From positions 2,604,001 through 2,668,000 of the forward strand of contig NZ_JAUSZM010000003.1 in NCBI RefSeq assembly GCF_030817655.1: DNA of 64,000 bases, read 5' to 3'. This stretch comes from Streptomyces sp. V4I2 (lineage in GTDB: Bacteria > Actinomycetota > Actinomycetes > Streptomycetales > Streptomycetaceae). The notes beneath the pieces were generated by a model. The model saw only the letters and a program-made list of their open reading frames with translations. It did no database searches and was not told the DNA's origin. A program made the translations under genes and the position numbers. Positions 29,252-38,333 of the stretch are shown one piece after another. Each line of letters begins with the position of its first letter. The first letter of the stretch is position 1.

Positions 29252-30939
29252 TTGGCCTCATTTCCGCCACCGTGGCGGGCGCCGCTGCGCGGGACCGGCT
29301 GGCCGCGGCGTGGCCGGACCGTACGCGCGTGTACGAGGGTCCCGTGGGGGACGCCGTACGGGCCGCGTTCGCGGAGTGCGAGCAGCTCGTGTGTTTTCTG
29401 GCGACGGGAGCGGTCGTACGGCTGGTCGCGCCGCTGCTCGGCGACAAGGCGTCCGACCCGGGTGTGGTGTGCGTCGACGAGGGCGGGCGGTTCGCCGTGT
29501 CGCTGGTCGGCGGGCACGGGGGTGGCGCCAACGAACTCGCCGGTGAGGTCGGGGAGTTGCTGGGGGCGCTGCCGGTGGTGACCACGGCGACGGATGCGGT
29601 GGGGGTGCCGGGTCTCGACACGCTCGGGTTCCCGGTGGAGGGGGATGTCGCGGGCGTCTCGCGCGCCGTGCTCGACGGCGAACCGGTGGCCCTGAAGGCG
29701 GACTTCGCCTGGCCCCTTCCGCCACTTCCGGTCACCTCGGAGGGGTCGTACGCGATCAGGCTGACGGACCGCCTCGTCGAGCCCGCCGCGCACGAGGTCG
29801 TCCTGCGCCCGCCGTCCCTCGTCGTCGGCGTCGGCGCCTCCCAGGGCGCCCCGGTCGAGGAGGTGCTCGGGCTGGTCGAGGCGGCGTTGCGGGATGCGGG
29901 ACTGTCCGCTCGTAGCATCGCCGAACTCGCCACCGTGGACGCCAAGGCCGGGGAACCCGGGATCGTCGAGGCGGCCGCACGCCTGGGTGTGCCGCTGGTG
30001 ACCTACTCCGCCGAGGAGTTGGCGCAGGTGGACGTGCCCAACCCGTCCGACGCGCCCCTCGCGGCCGTCGGCACCCCCTCCGTCGCGGAGGCCGCCGCGC
30101 TCGTGCGCGGAGGCGAACTCCTCGTCCCCAAACGCAAGTCGGACCGTCCGGACGGTCAGCCCGCCATGGCGACCTGTGCCGTCGTACGGCGGCCCGCGCG
30201 CGGCCGGCTCACGGTCGTCGGGCTCGGTCCCGGCGCCCGGGACCTGCTCACGCCCCGCGCGAAGGCGGAGCTGCGGCGCGCTTCCGTGCTCGTCGGGCTC
30301 GACCAGTACGTCGACCAGATCCGCGACCTGCTGCGGCCGGGCACCCGGATCCTGGAGTCGGGGCTCGGGGCCGAGGAGGAGCGGGCCCGGACGGCGGTCG
30401 AGGAGGCGCGGAAGGGCCAGGCCGTCGCGCTGATCGGCAGCGGGGACGCCGGGGTGTACGCCATGGCCTCCCCGGCGCTCGCCGAGGCGTCCGACGACAT
30501 CGACGTGATCGGCGTACCGGGGGTGACGGCGGCGCTCGCCGCTGCGGCGATCCTCGGTGCACCGCTGGGCCACGACCACGTGTCCATCAGCCTCTCCGAT
30601 CTCCACACCCCCTGGGAGGTCATCGAGCGGCGGGTGCGGGCGGCGGCCGAGGCGGACATCGTCGTGACGTTCTACAACCCGCGCAGCCGGGGCCGGGACT
30701 GGCAGCTGCCGAAGGCCCTCGCGATCCTCGCCGAGCACCGGGAGCCGACGACGCCGGTCGGTGTCGTACGCAACGCGTCCCGGCCGGACGAGGCCAGTCG
30801 CCTCACGACACTCGCCGCCCTCGATCCGGCGACGGTCGACATGATGACGGTCGTGACCGTGGGCAACACGGCGACCCGGGACATCGCGGGGCGCATGGTG
30901 ACGCCGCGCGGCTACCGCTGGCAGGAGGGCGACAAGTGA
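29248..30939 (+). CDS. cobJ: CbiG-CobJ fusion: cobalamin protein CbiG plus precorrin-3B C17-methyltransferase
   Basis: The 563-residue protein joins a CbiG-like region (residues 1 to about 300; VCFLATGAVVRLVAPLLGDK, VSLVGGHGGGANELA, and the C-terminal VGVGASQGAPVEEVL) to a CobJ methylase (about 315-563; LTVVGLGPGARDLLTPRA, ALIGSGDAGVYAMASP, VTFYNPRSRGRDWQL). CobJ contracts the ring and methylates C17. CbiG opens the lactone in the anaerobic route, so the fusion is a hybrid feature but common in actinobacteria. ATG at 29248 overlaps the tiny upstream ORF; the stop overlaps cobH by GTGA. Confidence 0.93.
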   Translation: MIGLISATVAGAAARDRLAAAWPDRTRVYEGPVGDAVRAAFAECEQLVCFLATGAVVRLVAPLLGDKASDPGVVCVDEGGRFAVSLVGGHGGGANELAGEVGELLGALPVVTTATDAVGVPGLDTLGFPVEGDVAGVSRAVLDGEPVALKADFAWPLPPLPVTSEGSYAIRLTDRLVEPAAHEVVLRPPSLVVGVGASQGAPVEEVLGLVEAALRDAGLSARSIAELATVDAKAGEPGIVEAAARLGVPLVTYSAEELAQVDVPNPSDAPLAAVGTPSVAEAAALVRGGELLVPKRKSDRPDGQPAMATCAVVRRPARGRLTVVGLGPGARDLLTPRAKAELRRASVLVGLDQYVDQIRDLLRPGTRILESGLGAEEERARTAVEEARKGQAVALIGSGDAGVYAMASPALAEASDDIDVIGVPGVTAALAAAAILGAPLGHDHVSISLSDLHTPWEVIERRVRAAAEADIVVTFYNPRSRGRDWQLPKALAILAEHREPTTPVGVVRNASRPDEASRLTTLAALDPATVDMMTVVTVGNTATRDIAGRMVTPRGYRWQEGDK

Positions 30940-31538
30940 ACCGTGTGGTTCATCCGATCGAGGAGGAGTCCTACCGGCGGCTGCGCGCCCGCCTGGACAC
31001 CTCGCACTTCCCGCCGCTGACCCGGGCCGTGGTGGAGCGGGTCATCCACTCCGCCGCCGACCTGGATTACGCGTCCGATCTCGTCATGGACGAGGGCGAG
31101 TTGGAGAAGGCGTACGCCGCCCTGCACGCCGGGGCGCCCGTCGTCGTGGACGTCGAGATGGTGGCCGCCGGGATCACCCGGCGCGAGACCGTCTGCCGGC
31201 TCAGGGACGCCGTGGCCGGTCCGGAGCTGACCCGCTCCGCGCACGCCGTCCGGCTCGCCTACGAGCAGGTCGGGCCCGGCGCCCTCTGGGTGATCGGCAA
31301 CGCGCCGACCGCCCTGGAGGAGCTGCTGACCCTGGACGCCTCCCCCGCGCTCGTGATCGGTCTGCCCGTCGGTTTCGTCGGCGCGGCCGAGTCCAAGGCC
31401 GCGTTGCGTGAGAGCGGGCTGCCCGCCGTGAGCAACGTGTCCGAGAAGGGCGGCTCGGCGGTCGCCGCCGCCGCGCTCAACGCCCTGCTGTACCACCGCA
31501 CTTCACACCCAGATGCGCATCCCGAGGAGAAATCGTGA
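30936..31538 (+). CDS. cobH: Precorrin-8X methylmutase CobH/CbiC
   Basis: The 200-residue enzyme moves the methyl group from C11 to C12, giving hydrogenobyrinate. It shows the catalytic-histidine segment VERVIHSAADLDYASDL, a DVEMVAAGI strand, and the family C-terminus LVIGLPVGFVGAAESK. GTG at 30936 overlaps the preceding stop codon and its own end overlaps cbiX by GTGA. Confidence 0.95.
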   Translation: MNRVVHPIEEESYRRLRARLDTSHFPPLTRAVVERVIHSAADLDYASDLVMDEGELEKAYAALHAGAPVVVDVEMVAAGITRRETVCRLRDAVAGPELTRSAHAVRLAYEQVGPGALWVIGNAPTALEELLTLDASPALVIGLPVGFVGAAESKAALRESGLPAVSNVSEKGGSAVAAAALNALLYHRTSHPDAHPEEKS

Positions 31539-32464
31539 CCACCCCGCCGCCCGCCCTGCTCATCGCCGGTCATGGCACCCGGGACGATGCCGGAGCCGAG
31601 GCGTTCCGCGACTTCGTCCGGGAGCTGGGCAGCCGCCACCCCGAACTGCCCGTCGCGGGCGGCTTCATCGAGCTGTCCCCGCCGCCGCTGGGGGACGCGG
31701 TCGCCGAGCTGGTGGAGCGGGGCGTACGTCGGTTCGCCGCCGTACCGCTGATGCTGGTGTCCGCCGGACACGCCAAGGGGGACATCCCGGCGGCGCTGGC
31801 CCGCGAGAAGGAGCGGCACGCCGGGATCTCGTACACGTACGGCCGTCCGCTGGGCCCGCATCCGTCGCTGCTGGCCGTGCTGGAGCGGCGGCTGGACGAG
31901 GTCCTCGGCGGCACGGCCCGCACCCCCGAGGACCGGGCGGACGTGACCGTGCTGCTGGTCGGGCGCGGGTCGACGGACCCGGACGCCAACGCCGAGGTGC
32001 ACAAGGCGGCCCGGCTGCTGTGGGAGGGGCGCGGGTACGCGGGCGTGGAGACGGCGTTCGTGTCGCTGGCGGCGCCGGACGTGCCGAGCGGGCTCGACCG
32101 GTGTGTGAAGCTGGGTGCGCGGCGGATCGTCGTCCTCCCCTACTTCCTCTTCACCGGCATCCTCCCGGACCGGGTGCGGCAGCAGACGGAGGGCTGGGCG
32201 GCCGCGCACCCCGAGGTCGAGGTGCGGTCCGCCGATGTGATCGGCCCGGAGCCGGAGCTGCTCGACCTGGTGATGGAGCGGTACGAGGAGGCCGTCAAGG
32301 GCGACCTGCGGATGAACTGCGACTCCTGTGTGTACCGGATCGCGCTGCCCGGCTTCGAGGACAAGGTGGGGCTGCCGCAGCAGCCGCACTTCCACCCGGA
32401 CGACGACGGCGACCAGCACGGTCACCACGGACACCACCATGGCGCTCACTCCCATGCCCACTGA
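31535..32464 (+). CDS. cbiX: Sirohydrochlorin chelatase-like protein CbiX with His-rich tail
   Basis: The 309-residue protein has two CbiX-type halves: LLIAGHGTRDDAGAEAF with AAVPLMLVSAGHAKGDIP, and VLLVGRGSTDPDANAEVHK with IVVLPYFLFTGILPDRV. It ends in a histidine-rich tail (HGHHGHHHGAHSHAH), often a metal store. CbiX inserts cobalt into sirohydrochlorin in the early-insertion pathway. Its presence beside CobN, the late-insertion chelatase, is a notable mixture. C28-like segment CDSCVYRIALPGFEDK may hold a metal or cluster. The coding end overlaps the start of cobC. Confidence 0.9.
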   Translation: MTTPPPALLIAGHGTRDDAGAEAFRDFVRELGSRHPELPVAGGFIELSPPPLGDAVAELVERGVRRFAAVPLMLVSAGHAKGDIPAALAREKERHAGISYTYGRPLGPHPSLLAVLERRLDEVLGGTARTPEDRADVTVLLVGRGSTDPDANAEVHKAARLLWEGRGYAGVETAFVSLAAPDVPSGLDRCVKLGARRIVVLPYFLFTGILPDRVRQQTEGWAAAHPEVEVRSADVIGPEPELLDLVMERYEEAVKGDLRMNCDSCVYRIALPGFEDKVGLPQQPHFHPDDDGDQHGHHGHHHGAHSHAH

Positions 32465-33539
32465 CAGGCCCACTGACAGGCCCACTGAGGGACACGACCT
32501 GCGGCACCACGGCGACGCCGAGGTGCGGGACGACGGTGCGCGGCTGATCGACCTCGCGGTGAACGTCCGCGCGGACACGCCTCCGGCGTGGCTGCGGGAG
32601 CACATCGCCGGCTCGCTCGGTGACCTGGCCGCGTATCCGGACGGTCGGGCCGCGCGGGCGGCGGTCGCGGCCCGGCACGGGCTGCCGGTGGAGCGGGTGC
32701 TGCTGACGGCGGGCGCGGCGGAGGCCTTCGTGCTGCTCGCCCGTGCCCTGAAGGTGCGTCAGCCGTCCGTCGTGCACCCGCAGTTCACGGAGCCGGAGGC
32801 GGCGCTGCGGGACGCGGGCCACACCGTCGACCGGGTGCTGCTGCGCGAGGAGGACGGCTTCCGGCTGGATGCGGCGGCCGTCCCCGAGGACGCGGACCTG
32901 GTGGTGATCGGCAACCCGACCAACCCGACCTCAGTGCTGCACCCGGCCGCCACCATCGCCCGACTGGCCCGTCCCGGGCGGACGTTGGTCGTCGACGAGG
33001 CGTTCATGGACGCGGTGCCGGGCGAGCGGGAGGCGTTGGCCGGACGCACGGACGTCCCCGGTCTTGTGGTCCTGCGCAGCCTCACCAAGACCTGGGGGCT
33101 GGCCGGGCTGCGCATCGGGTACGTGCTGGCGGCCCCGGAGACCATCGCGGACCTGGAGCGGGCCCAGCCCCTGTGGCCCGTCTCCACCCCCGCCCTCGCG
33201 GCGGCGGAGGCGTGCGTGTCCCCGCGGGCCCTGGCGGAGGCGGCCCACGCGGCCCACCGCATCGCCGCGGACCGGGCCCATCTGGTGGCGGGGCTGGAGG
33301 AGTTCGCCTCGGACGGACTCCAGGTGGCCGGGCCGGCCGAGGGGTCGTTCGTCCTCGTACGGCTGCCGCGTGCCACCCGGGTACGCCGTCACCTGCGTGA
33401 CCTGGGGTTCGCGGTCCGGCGCGGGGACACCTTCCCCGGGCTGGGCGAGGAGTGGCTGCGGCTGGCGGTGCGGGACCGGACGACCGTCAACTCCTTCCTT
33501 CAGGCGCTGGACCGGGCGGTGACACTGGCCCGGAGCTGA
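32439..33539 (+). CDS. cobC: CobC/CobD-like class I/II aminotransferase (threonine-phosphate decarboxylase type)
   Basis: This PLP fold-type I enzyme of about 366 residues carries AYPDGRAARAAVAARHG, VIGNPTNPTSVLHP, and the PLP lysine in SLTKTWGLAGLRIGY (about 216). In cobalamin synthesis such enzymes make aminopropanol phosphate from threonine phosphate, the partner substrate of CobD. Starts at ATG 32439 or 32454 both overlap cbiX; neither has a strong ribosome site. A 12-bp repeat encodes the TDRPTDRPT segment at the N-terminus. The 3' end overlaps the convergent DUF2264 gene by 53 bp. A general histidinol-phosphate aminotransferase role cannot be excluded. Confidence 0.85.
   Translation: MALTPMPTDRPTDRPTEGHDLRHHGDAEVRDDGARLIDLAVNVRADTPPAWLREHIAGSLGDLAAYPDGRAARAAVAARHGLPVERVLLTAGAAEAFVLLARALKVRQPSVVHPQFTEPEAALRDAGHTVDRVLLREEDGFRLDAAAVPEDADLVVIGNPTNPTSVLHPAATIARLARPGRTLVVDEAFMDAVPGEREALAGRTDVPGLVVLRSLTKTWGLAGLRIGYVLAAPETIADLERAQPLWPVSTPALAAAEACVSPRALAEAAHAAHRIAADRAHLVAGLEEFASDGLQVAGPAEGSFVLVRLPRATRVRRHLRDLGFAVRRGDTFPGLGEEWLRLAVRDRTTVNSFLQALDRAVTLARS
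32457..32488. repeat. 12-bp tandem repeat across the cbiX stop and cobC N-terminus
   Basis: CCCACTGACAGG occurs at 32457-32468 and 32469-32480, with a partial copy to 32488. It covers the cbiX stop codon and encodes TDRP repeats at the start of CobC, so it may have formed by slippage without harming either gene. Confidence 0.8.
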
Positions 33540-35421
33540 CGCGAGGCACCCGCTCCCGGGCGCCGTCCGGGAAGCGGATCTCCACGGTTCCGTCGTCGAG
33601 GACCGACGCGCTCGCCCCGGTGAGCGACACGTCCGGGTCGGCGCTGAGCACCACCAGTGTCACCAACAGCGGGGCCGCGTCGCCCAGTTCGAGGCAGGGC
33701 GTCGCCGAGTGGAGGCCGACGGCATTGGCGCCGTCGGCCCGCGCGACCGTGGCCTCGGCGCCGCTCCAGCCGTACAGTCCGACGATCGCGCTGGTCAGGC
33801 CGTCCGCGCGGCGGGCCGTGGCCCGGCCGGGCCCCGTCCGGGCGACCGGGGGCGCACCGTCGTCCGCGACGGCCCAGCCGCCTTCGCGCACCGGAAGCAC
33901 CGGAGTGCCGGCCGGTACGTCGAGGTGGTGCACGCGCACCTCCCACGGCCCCCGCACCACGCTCACCGTCTCGATCCGGTGCCCTCGCGCCCGATGCCAG
34001 GAAGCGGCCCGCCGGCCGTCGGCGTACAGCGGGTGGATGCGGCCGCGCGGGGACGGGGTGCCGTCGAGGGCCAGCAGGGCGAGGTGGTTGTCGGGGCCCG
34101 TGGGGGTCTCGGGGGCGGCGGCGCTGGAGTAGGCGAACCGGGCGTAGTGGGGGCTGTCGTCGGCCGTGGCGGGCGGCGGCGGGAGCCGGTCGCTGCCGTG
34201 GTTGACGAGCCGTACGATCCCGTCGGCCGCCGTGGAGTGCAGCAGCCAGCCGGGCGCGGGCAGGGCGAGGGCGGTGTCGGCGGTGTCGACGGGGCCGGGC
34301 TCTTCGGGTGCCGTCCACACGGGGTGGCTCTCGGGCAGGAGCAGCCCGAGGAAGGCCTTGCTGGCCCAGTACGGGGAGGCGGGGCCCGAGTAGCGCTGGG
34401 TGACGGGGCCGAACGGCCGGTACCAGCCGAGGGTGAGCAGCCCCCGCTCGTCGGGCACCCCGCGATCGGCGAAGTGCTTCAGGGCCCCCGAGGCGAGCCG
34501 GCGGGTGCGGCCGGGCGGCAGCGGGGTCGCGTCGGCGAGGGCGCCCGCCCACAGCGGGGCGGCGGTCGCGAACCGGTAGGTGAGGGAGCGGCCCTGGTGG
34601 ACCGGGGCGCCGTCGGAACCGAAGAAGTACTGGTGGACGGCGAGGAATTCACGCAGCCGGGTGCGGTGCAGGGCCACCGTCGCCGGGTCGGCGCGCGGAC
34701 CCGCGATGCGCGCCCACAGCACGGGGTACAGGTGCAGCGCCCAGGCGTTGTAGTAGTCGAACTTGCGCCCGTCGCCGTCGGTGTACCAGCCGTCGCCTCG
34801 GTACCAGTCGTTCAGGCGGGCCAGTCCGGCGTCGATCTCGGCACGGCTGTGCGGGGCACCGACGGAGGCCAGGAACTCCTCCGTGATGACCTGGAACAGG
34901 CGCCAGTTGGAGTCGTTGACGTCGGCGCCCACGAAACCGCCCAGCCAGTCGGCGACCTGTCCGCGCACACCGTCGTCGAGCTGGTCCCACAGCCACGGGC
35001 GGGACTCGTGCAGGGCGATCGCGATCGACGCGGCCTCGACCATCGGCTGCGCGCGGTCGGTGATGGGCGGCCAGCGCTCCTCGCCGTGCGGGTCGGTGCC
35101 GGCGGCGAGTCCGACGGCGTACCGCTCGATCAGCGCCGGGTCGACACGGCCGCCCGCGCCCGCGATGCGGAAGGCGGCCAGCAGGAAGGAACGCGCGAAG
35201 CCCTCCAGCCCGTCCGACCAGGGCCCGGAGTGGCTGGCCGGTCCGGGCAGCCGGTACTGGGCGAAGCCCGGCGAGGCGTACGGCAGCAGCCCGTCGAGAA
35301 GCCGGTCGGCCATCGCCTCCCAGTGGGCGCGGGTCCAGCCGGTGACGGGGGACGACAGGCGGTCGGGGGGCGGAAGCAGATGCGTCGGGTCACCGGGAAG
35401 CGACACGTGCGGCGCGGTCAT
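33487..35421 (-). CDS. DUF2264 domain-containing protein
   Basis: The 644-residue protein lacks a signal peptide. The N-terminal 400 residues form an alpha-rich region typical of DUF2264 proteins (WSDGLEGFARSFLLAAFRIAG, NDSNWRLFQVITEEFLASVG, NAWALHLYPVLWARIAG); the rest is a beta-rich domain. The family is thought to be related to (alpha/alpha)6-barrel sugar enzymes, but no activity can be assigned from sequence. It is the last gene of the sugar-uptake operon behind LacI, so it likely processes the imported saccharide. The ATG at 35421 has a GGAGG 12 bases away, rather distant. The 3' end overlaps cobC. Confidence 0.85.
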   Translation of the reverse strand: MTAPHVSLPGDPTHLLPPPDRLSSPVTGWTRAHWEAMADRLLDGLLPYASPGFAQYRLPGPASHSGPWSDGLEGFARSFLLAAFRIAGAGGRVDPALIERYAVGLAAGTDPHGEERWPPITDRAQPMVEAASIAIALHESRPWLWDQLDDGVRGQVADWLGGFVGADVNDSNWRLFQVITEEFLASVGAPHSRAEIDAGLARLNDWYRGDGWYTDGDGRKFDYYNAWALHLYPVLWARIAGPRADPATVALHRTRLREFLAVHQYFFGSDGAPVHQGRSLTYRFATAAPLWAGALADATPLPPGRTRRLASGALKHFADRGVPDERGLLTLGWYRPFGPVTQRYSGPASPYWASKAFLGLLLPESHPVWTAPEEPGPVDTADTALALPAPGWLLHSTAADGIVRLVNHGSDRLPPPPATADDSPHYARFAYSSAAAPETPTGPDNHLALLALDGTPSPRGRIHPLYADGRRAASWHRARGHRIETVSVVRGPWEVRVHHLDVPAGTPVLPVREGGWAVADDGAPPVARTGPGRATARRADGLTSAIVGLYGWSGAEATVARADGANAVGLHSATPCLELGDAAPLLVTLVVLSADPDVSLTGASASVLDDGTVEIRFPDGARERVPRVSSGPVSPPGPAPEGRS

Positions 35422-35454
35422 ACGGGGTTCGGTCCTCCATGAAATCGGGGGCGG

Positions 35455-35511
35455 CACAGCGCCCCTTCAGGGGCGCGGGGAACTGCGCGACAAGCCACGA
35501 CGCACCTGCAG
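35455..35511. repeat. Dispersed Streptomyces hairpin repeat between lacI and DUF2264 genes
   Basis: The hairpin GCGCCCC-TTCA-GGGGCGC (35459-35476) is followed by GGGGAACTGCGCGACAAGCC and CACGACGCACCTGCAG. I recognise this from memory as one of the most frequent intergenic repeats in Streptomyces genomes. It fills most of the 92-bp gap and may attenuate transcription into the DUF2264 gene. Confidence 0.75.
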
Positions 35512-35513
35512 AT

Positions 35514-36578
35514 TCAGTACGACCCTTCCGGCGGAGCCCCAACGCTGCGGCGCACGACGATGTGCGTGCCCAGCAGATGGTGGCTCCCGGCAGCGCTGTT
35601 GGGATCACGCAGAGCGATCCGCACGGCAGCGCGACCAAGTTCCTCCGCAGGAGTCCGCACGGTGGTGAGCGGCGGGTTGAAGTCCTCCGCAAGAGGGATG
35701 TCGTTGTATCCGACGACCGAAATGTCATCGGGGACGACGAGCCCCGCGTCGGCGATGGCCCGCAGCGCACCGGCGGCAACCATGTCGTCCCCGGCGAACA
35801 CAGCCGTGAACTCCCTCGTCTCCTTGAGGAGTTCGGCCATCGCGCGCAGCCCGGCCGCACGGCCCAGGCCGCAGTCGACGACGTGCGCGGCCCCGGGCGG
35901 CAGTCCATGCTCGGCGAGCGCGGACCGATAGCCCGCGACCCGCGCGTCGAGCGCGGTGTTCCCGGGCAGCCCGCCGAGGAAGACGATCCGGCGATGGCCG
36001 GCCGACAGCAGGTACCCGGTGACGGCCCGCGCCCCCGCCTCGTTGTCGAACTCGACGACCAGCGCGGGGATGTCGGGATCCGGAGCGGGCCGCCCGCACA
36101 GCACGAGCCGCGCCCCCGACGCATCCAGCGCCTGCGCATAGTGAGCCACACGCGACCGATACGCGTCGTCCTCGACCACGCCACCCACCAGGATCACCAG
36201 CCGCGCCCCCTCCTCCCGCATCAGCTGCACGAACTCCATCTCGCGCTGCGGATCCCCGCCCGTCGCACCGACCACGCACAGCCACCCCCGGTCGGCGGCC
36301 TCCGCCTCGACACCCTCGGCGACCTGGGCATAGAAAGGGCTGGTGACCTGGCGGACCACGACGGCGGCCATCTTGCGGCCGCCGCCGACCAGCGCGCGGG
36401 CGTGCGCGTTGGCGACGTAGTCGAGCTCACGGGCGGCACGCAGGACGCGGGAGCGAGTCGCAGCCGGCACCGGGTGGTTCCCGCTCAGCGCCCGCGACGC
36501 CGTAGCGATGGAAACGCCCGCCCGTTCGGCGACCTCGCGGATCGTGACCCGTCCCCTGCCCGCCATGTCGTTCCCCAT
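35514..36578 (-). CDS. LacI family transcriptional regulator
   Basis: The 354-residue protein has an N-terminal LacI helix-turn-helix (VTIREVAERAGVSIATASRA, about 11-30) and hinge helix (VARALVGGG region), then a periplasmic-binding-like sensor domain (VVVRQVTSPFYAQVAEGVE, FLGGLPGNTALDARVAGYR, AVFAGDDMVAAGALRA, ISVVGYNDIPLAEDF). It should repress the upstream uptake operon until its sugar ligand appears. The ATG at 36578 has an AGGAGG site 7 bases upstream. It lies between the solute-binding protein and DUF2264 genes. A matching LacI-type palindrome is found at 40238-40247. Confidence 0.93.
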   Translation of the reverse strand: MGNDMAGRGRVTIREVAERAGVSIATASRALSGNHPVPAATRSRVLRAARELDYVANAHARALVGGGRKMAAVVVRQVTSPFYAQVAEGVEAEAADRGWLCVVGATGGDPQREMEFVQLMREEGARLVILVGGVVEDDAYRSRVAHYAQALDASGARLVLCGRPAPDPDIPALVVEFDNEAGARAVTGYLLSAGHRRIVFLGGLPGNTALDARVAGYRSALAEHGLPPGAAHVVDCGLGRAAGLRAMAELLKETREFTAVFAGDDMVAAGALRAIADAGLVVPDDISVVGYNDIPLAEDFNPPLTTVRTPAEELGRAAVRIALRDPNSAAGSHHLLGTHIVVRRSVGAPPEGSY

Positions 36579-36610
36579 CCCCCGCGCCTCCTGCTTCCAC
36601 CGGCCGCGAT

Positions 36611-38263
36611 TCACGTGTTGACGGCATAGTCCTTCGCGAGCTCCTCGGCCATTCTGTCGCCGCCCCCGGCCCGCCACTTCTTCACCGTCGCGTCCCACTC
36701 CGACAGCGGGATCCGTCCCGCGACGATCCCGGTGACGGTGTCGTCGAGCAGCGCCTGCAGCGTCGCGCCCTTGGCGTTGTTCGTGGTGGACTGCAGACCG
36801 AAGGAGGCGTTGCGGACGGCGTGCGGCACCACCTTCTGCTGCCAGGCGTGCAGGGCCCGTACGGCGTCGGGCATGCCCGGCACGAACAGCACCTGCGGGC
36901 CCTCGGCGAGGTACTTCAGCGGCAGGTTGGTGTTGTTCTCGACTTCGCCGAGCTTGGTCGGCTGGGGCGAACCGTCCTTGCCGCGGGTGAAGTGGGTGCC
37001 CTCGACGCCGTAGTGGACGAGCTCCCACTCCTTGCTGCCGAAGGGGGCGGCGAGGTAGTCGAGGATGCGCAGGAGGAGCTGGATGCGCTCCTTCTTCGCC
37101 TTCTTCAGCACGGTGTAGCCGAAGGAGCGGCGGGCGGCGACGATGCCGCCGGACGTGCCGCCCACGCTGTACGGCAGCGCGGCGGCCGGTGTCATCCCGT
37201 CCGGGGCCTCCCGGTACTTGGGCAGGTACGCGCCGAAGCCGTCCTGCATGGAGCCGACAGTGCCGTTGTAGTAGAGGGTGGTCAGGTCGATCTGGGAGAC
37301 GGACGTGGAGTCCGGGTAGAAGGAGCCCTCCTTGCGCAACTGGGCCCGGAAGGCGATGGACGCCTTGTAGCGTTCGTCGGCGCAGCCCGGCAGGAATGTG
37401 CCGTCCTTGGAGACGGCCCAGCCCTGGGGCGCGTTGTGCGCGGCGGAGTGGAAGCCGTTGCAGAACCCGGAGCCCTGCGCGGCGCCGAGGGCGTACGTTC
37501 TGCCGCTGGTGGCCTGCTTCGCGACGGCGGCGAAGTCGTCGGAGGTCCAGCCTTCCTTCATGCCCGCGTCGGTGAACGTGCCCTGGTTGATCCAGAGCGT
37601 GGAGCCGGGCAGCGGGCGCTCCAGCGGGATGCCGTGGATACGGCCGCCGATGCGGCCCATGTCGCGCCAGGCGTGCGTGGGGATGTTGGCGAGGTTCGGG
37701 TAGTCGGCGATCGCCTCGCCGGACAGGAACGGTGTGAGGTCCTCTGCGCGACGCTGCACGAACTGGCCCTCGCGGGGCAGCACGACCCCGGAGAACATGT
37801 TGATGATGTCGGGCAGGCCGTCGGCGTCGCCGGCCATGACCGTGGCCATCTTCTTCTGGTAGTCGGCCTGGGAGACGATCGTGTACTCGATCTTCACGCC
37901 GAGGGCCTTCTCGACGGCCGCCCAGAACTGGTTGGCGGAGGCCGGCTTCGGCGGTACGCCGAAGGACACCGTCATGACCTTGACGGTGGAGCCGTCGCCG
38001 GGGGTGCGGGCCACGGACTGCGCCAGGTCGGCGGGGTAGGCGGTGTACCCGGCCTGGACACCGGCCTCGGAGGGCGCCAGGTCGGGCTTGGGCGCCTTGG
38101 CGGCGGGGCGGTAGGCGGGCCACGGGGCCAGCTTCTTGCCCGCGTTGGAGACGTCGTCGTCGCCTGAGCTGGTGGAACAGGCGGACAGCAGGGCGGGGGC
38201 GGAGAGCGCTGCGCCGCCCACCGCCACGGAGCGCAGGAGCGTGCGTCGGGACATGCTGGACAT
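36611..38263 (-). CDS. Extracellular sugar-binding lipoprotein (LplA-like)
   Basis: The 550-residue protein has a twin-arginine-like lipoprotein signal (SRRTLLRS, lipobox LLSAC with Cys 29). The mature part is a large solute-binding protein of the LplA type (VKIEYTIVSQADYQKKMATV, DIINMFSGVVLPREGQ, YDAV-type closing region). It should deliver an oligosaccharide to the two permeases encoded just upstream. The ATG at 38263 follows AAGGTGA. No ATPase gene is present; such systems generally share the multi-purpose MsiK ATPase in Streptomyces. Confidence 0.92.
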   Translation of the reverse strand: MSSMSRRTLLRSVAVGGAALSAPALLSACSTSSGDDDVSNAGKKLAPWPAYRPAAKAPKPDLAPSEAGVQAGYTAYPADLAQSVARTPGDGSTVKVMTVSFGVPPKPASANQFWAAVEKALGVKIEYTIVSQADYQKKMATVMAGDADGLPDIINMFSGVVLPREGQFVQRRAEDLTPFLSGEAIADYPNLANIPTHAWRDMGRIGGRIHGIPLERPLPGSTLWINQGTFTDAGMKEGWTSDDFAAVAKQATSGRTYALGAAQGSGFCNGFHSAAHNAPQGWAVSKDGTFLPGCADERYKASIAFRAQLRKEGSFYPDSTSVSQIDLTTLYYNGTVGSMQDGFGAYLPKYREAPDGMTPAAALPYSVGGTSGGIVAARRSFGYTVLKKAKKERIQLLLRILDYLAAPFGSKEWELVHYGVEGTHFTRGKDGSPQPTKLGEVENNTNLPLKYLAEGPQVLFVPGMPDAVRALHAWQQKVVPHAVRNASFGLQSTTNNAKGATLQALLDDTVTGIVAGRIPLSEWDATVKKWRAGGGDRMAEELAKDYAVNT

Positions 38264-38285
38264 GGGCAGGTCACCTTTCTACATG

Positions 38286-38333
38286 CGGCTCTTGATGACG
38301 TGTCAGCTCTTGATGACGTGTCAGCTCTTGATG
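38286..38333. repeat. 18-bp tandem repeat at the permease stop codon
   Basis: CAGCTCTTGATGACGTGT-like units occupy 38286-38303, 38304-38321 and 38322-38333 (partial). The last unit encodes the final residues of the permease (GAIKS and stop), so its 3' end has been duplicated into the gap before the lipoprotein gene. Confidence 0.85.

Noticed and set aside
36579..38123. Long N-terminal extension of the LacI regulator
   Set aside because: It is an arginine-rich shadow of the solute-binding protein gene. The true start at 36578 has an AGGAGG site directly before a LacI helix-turn-helix.
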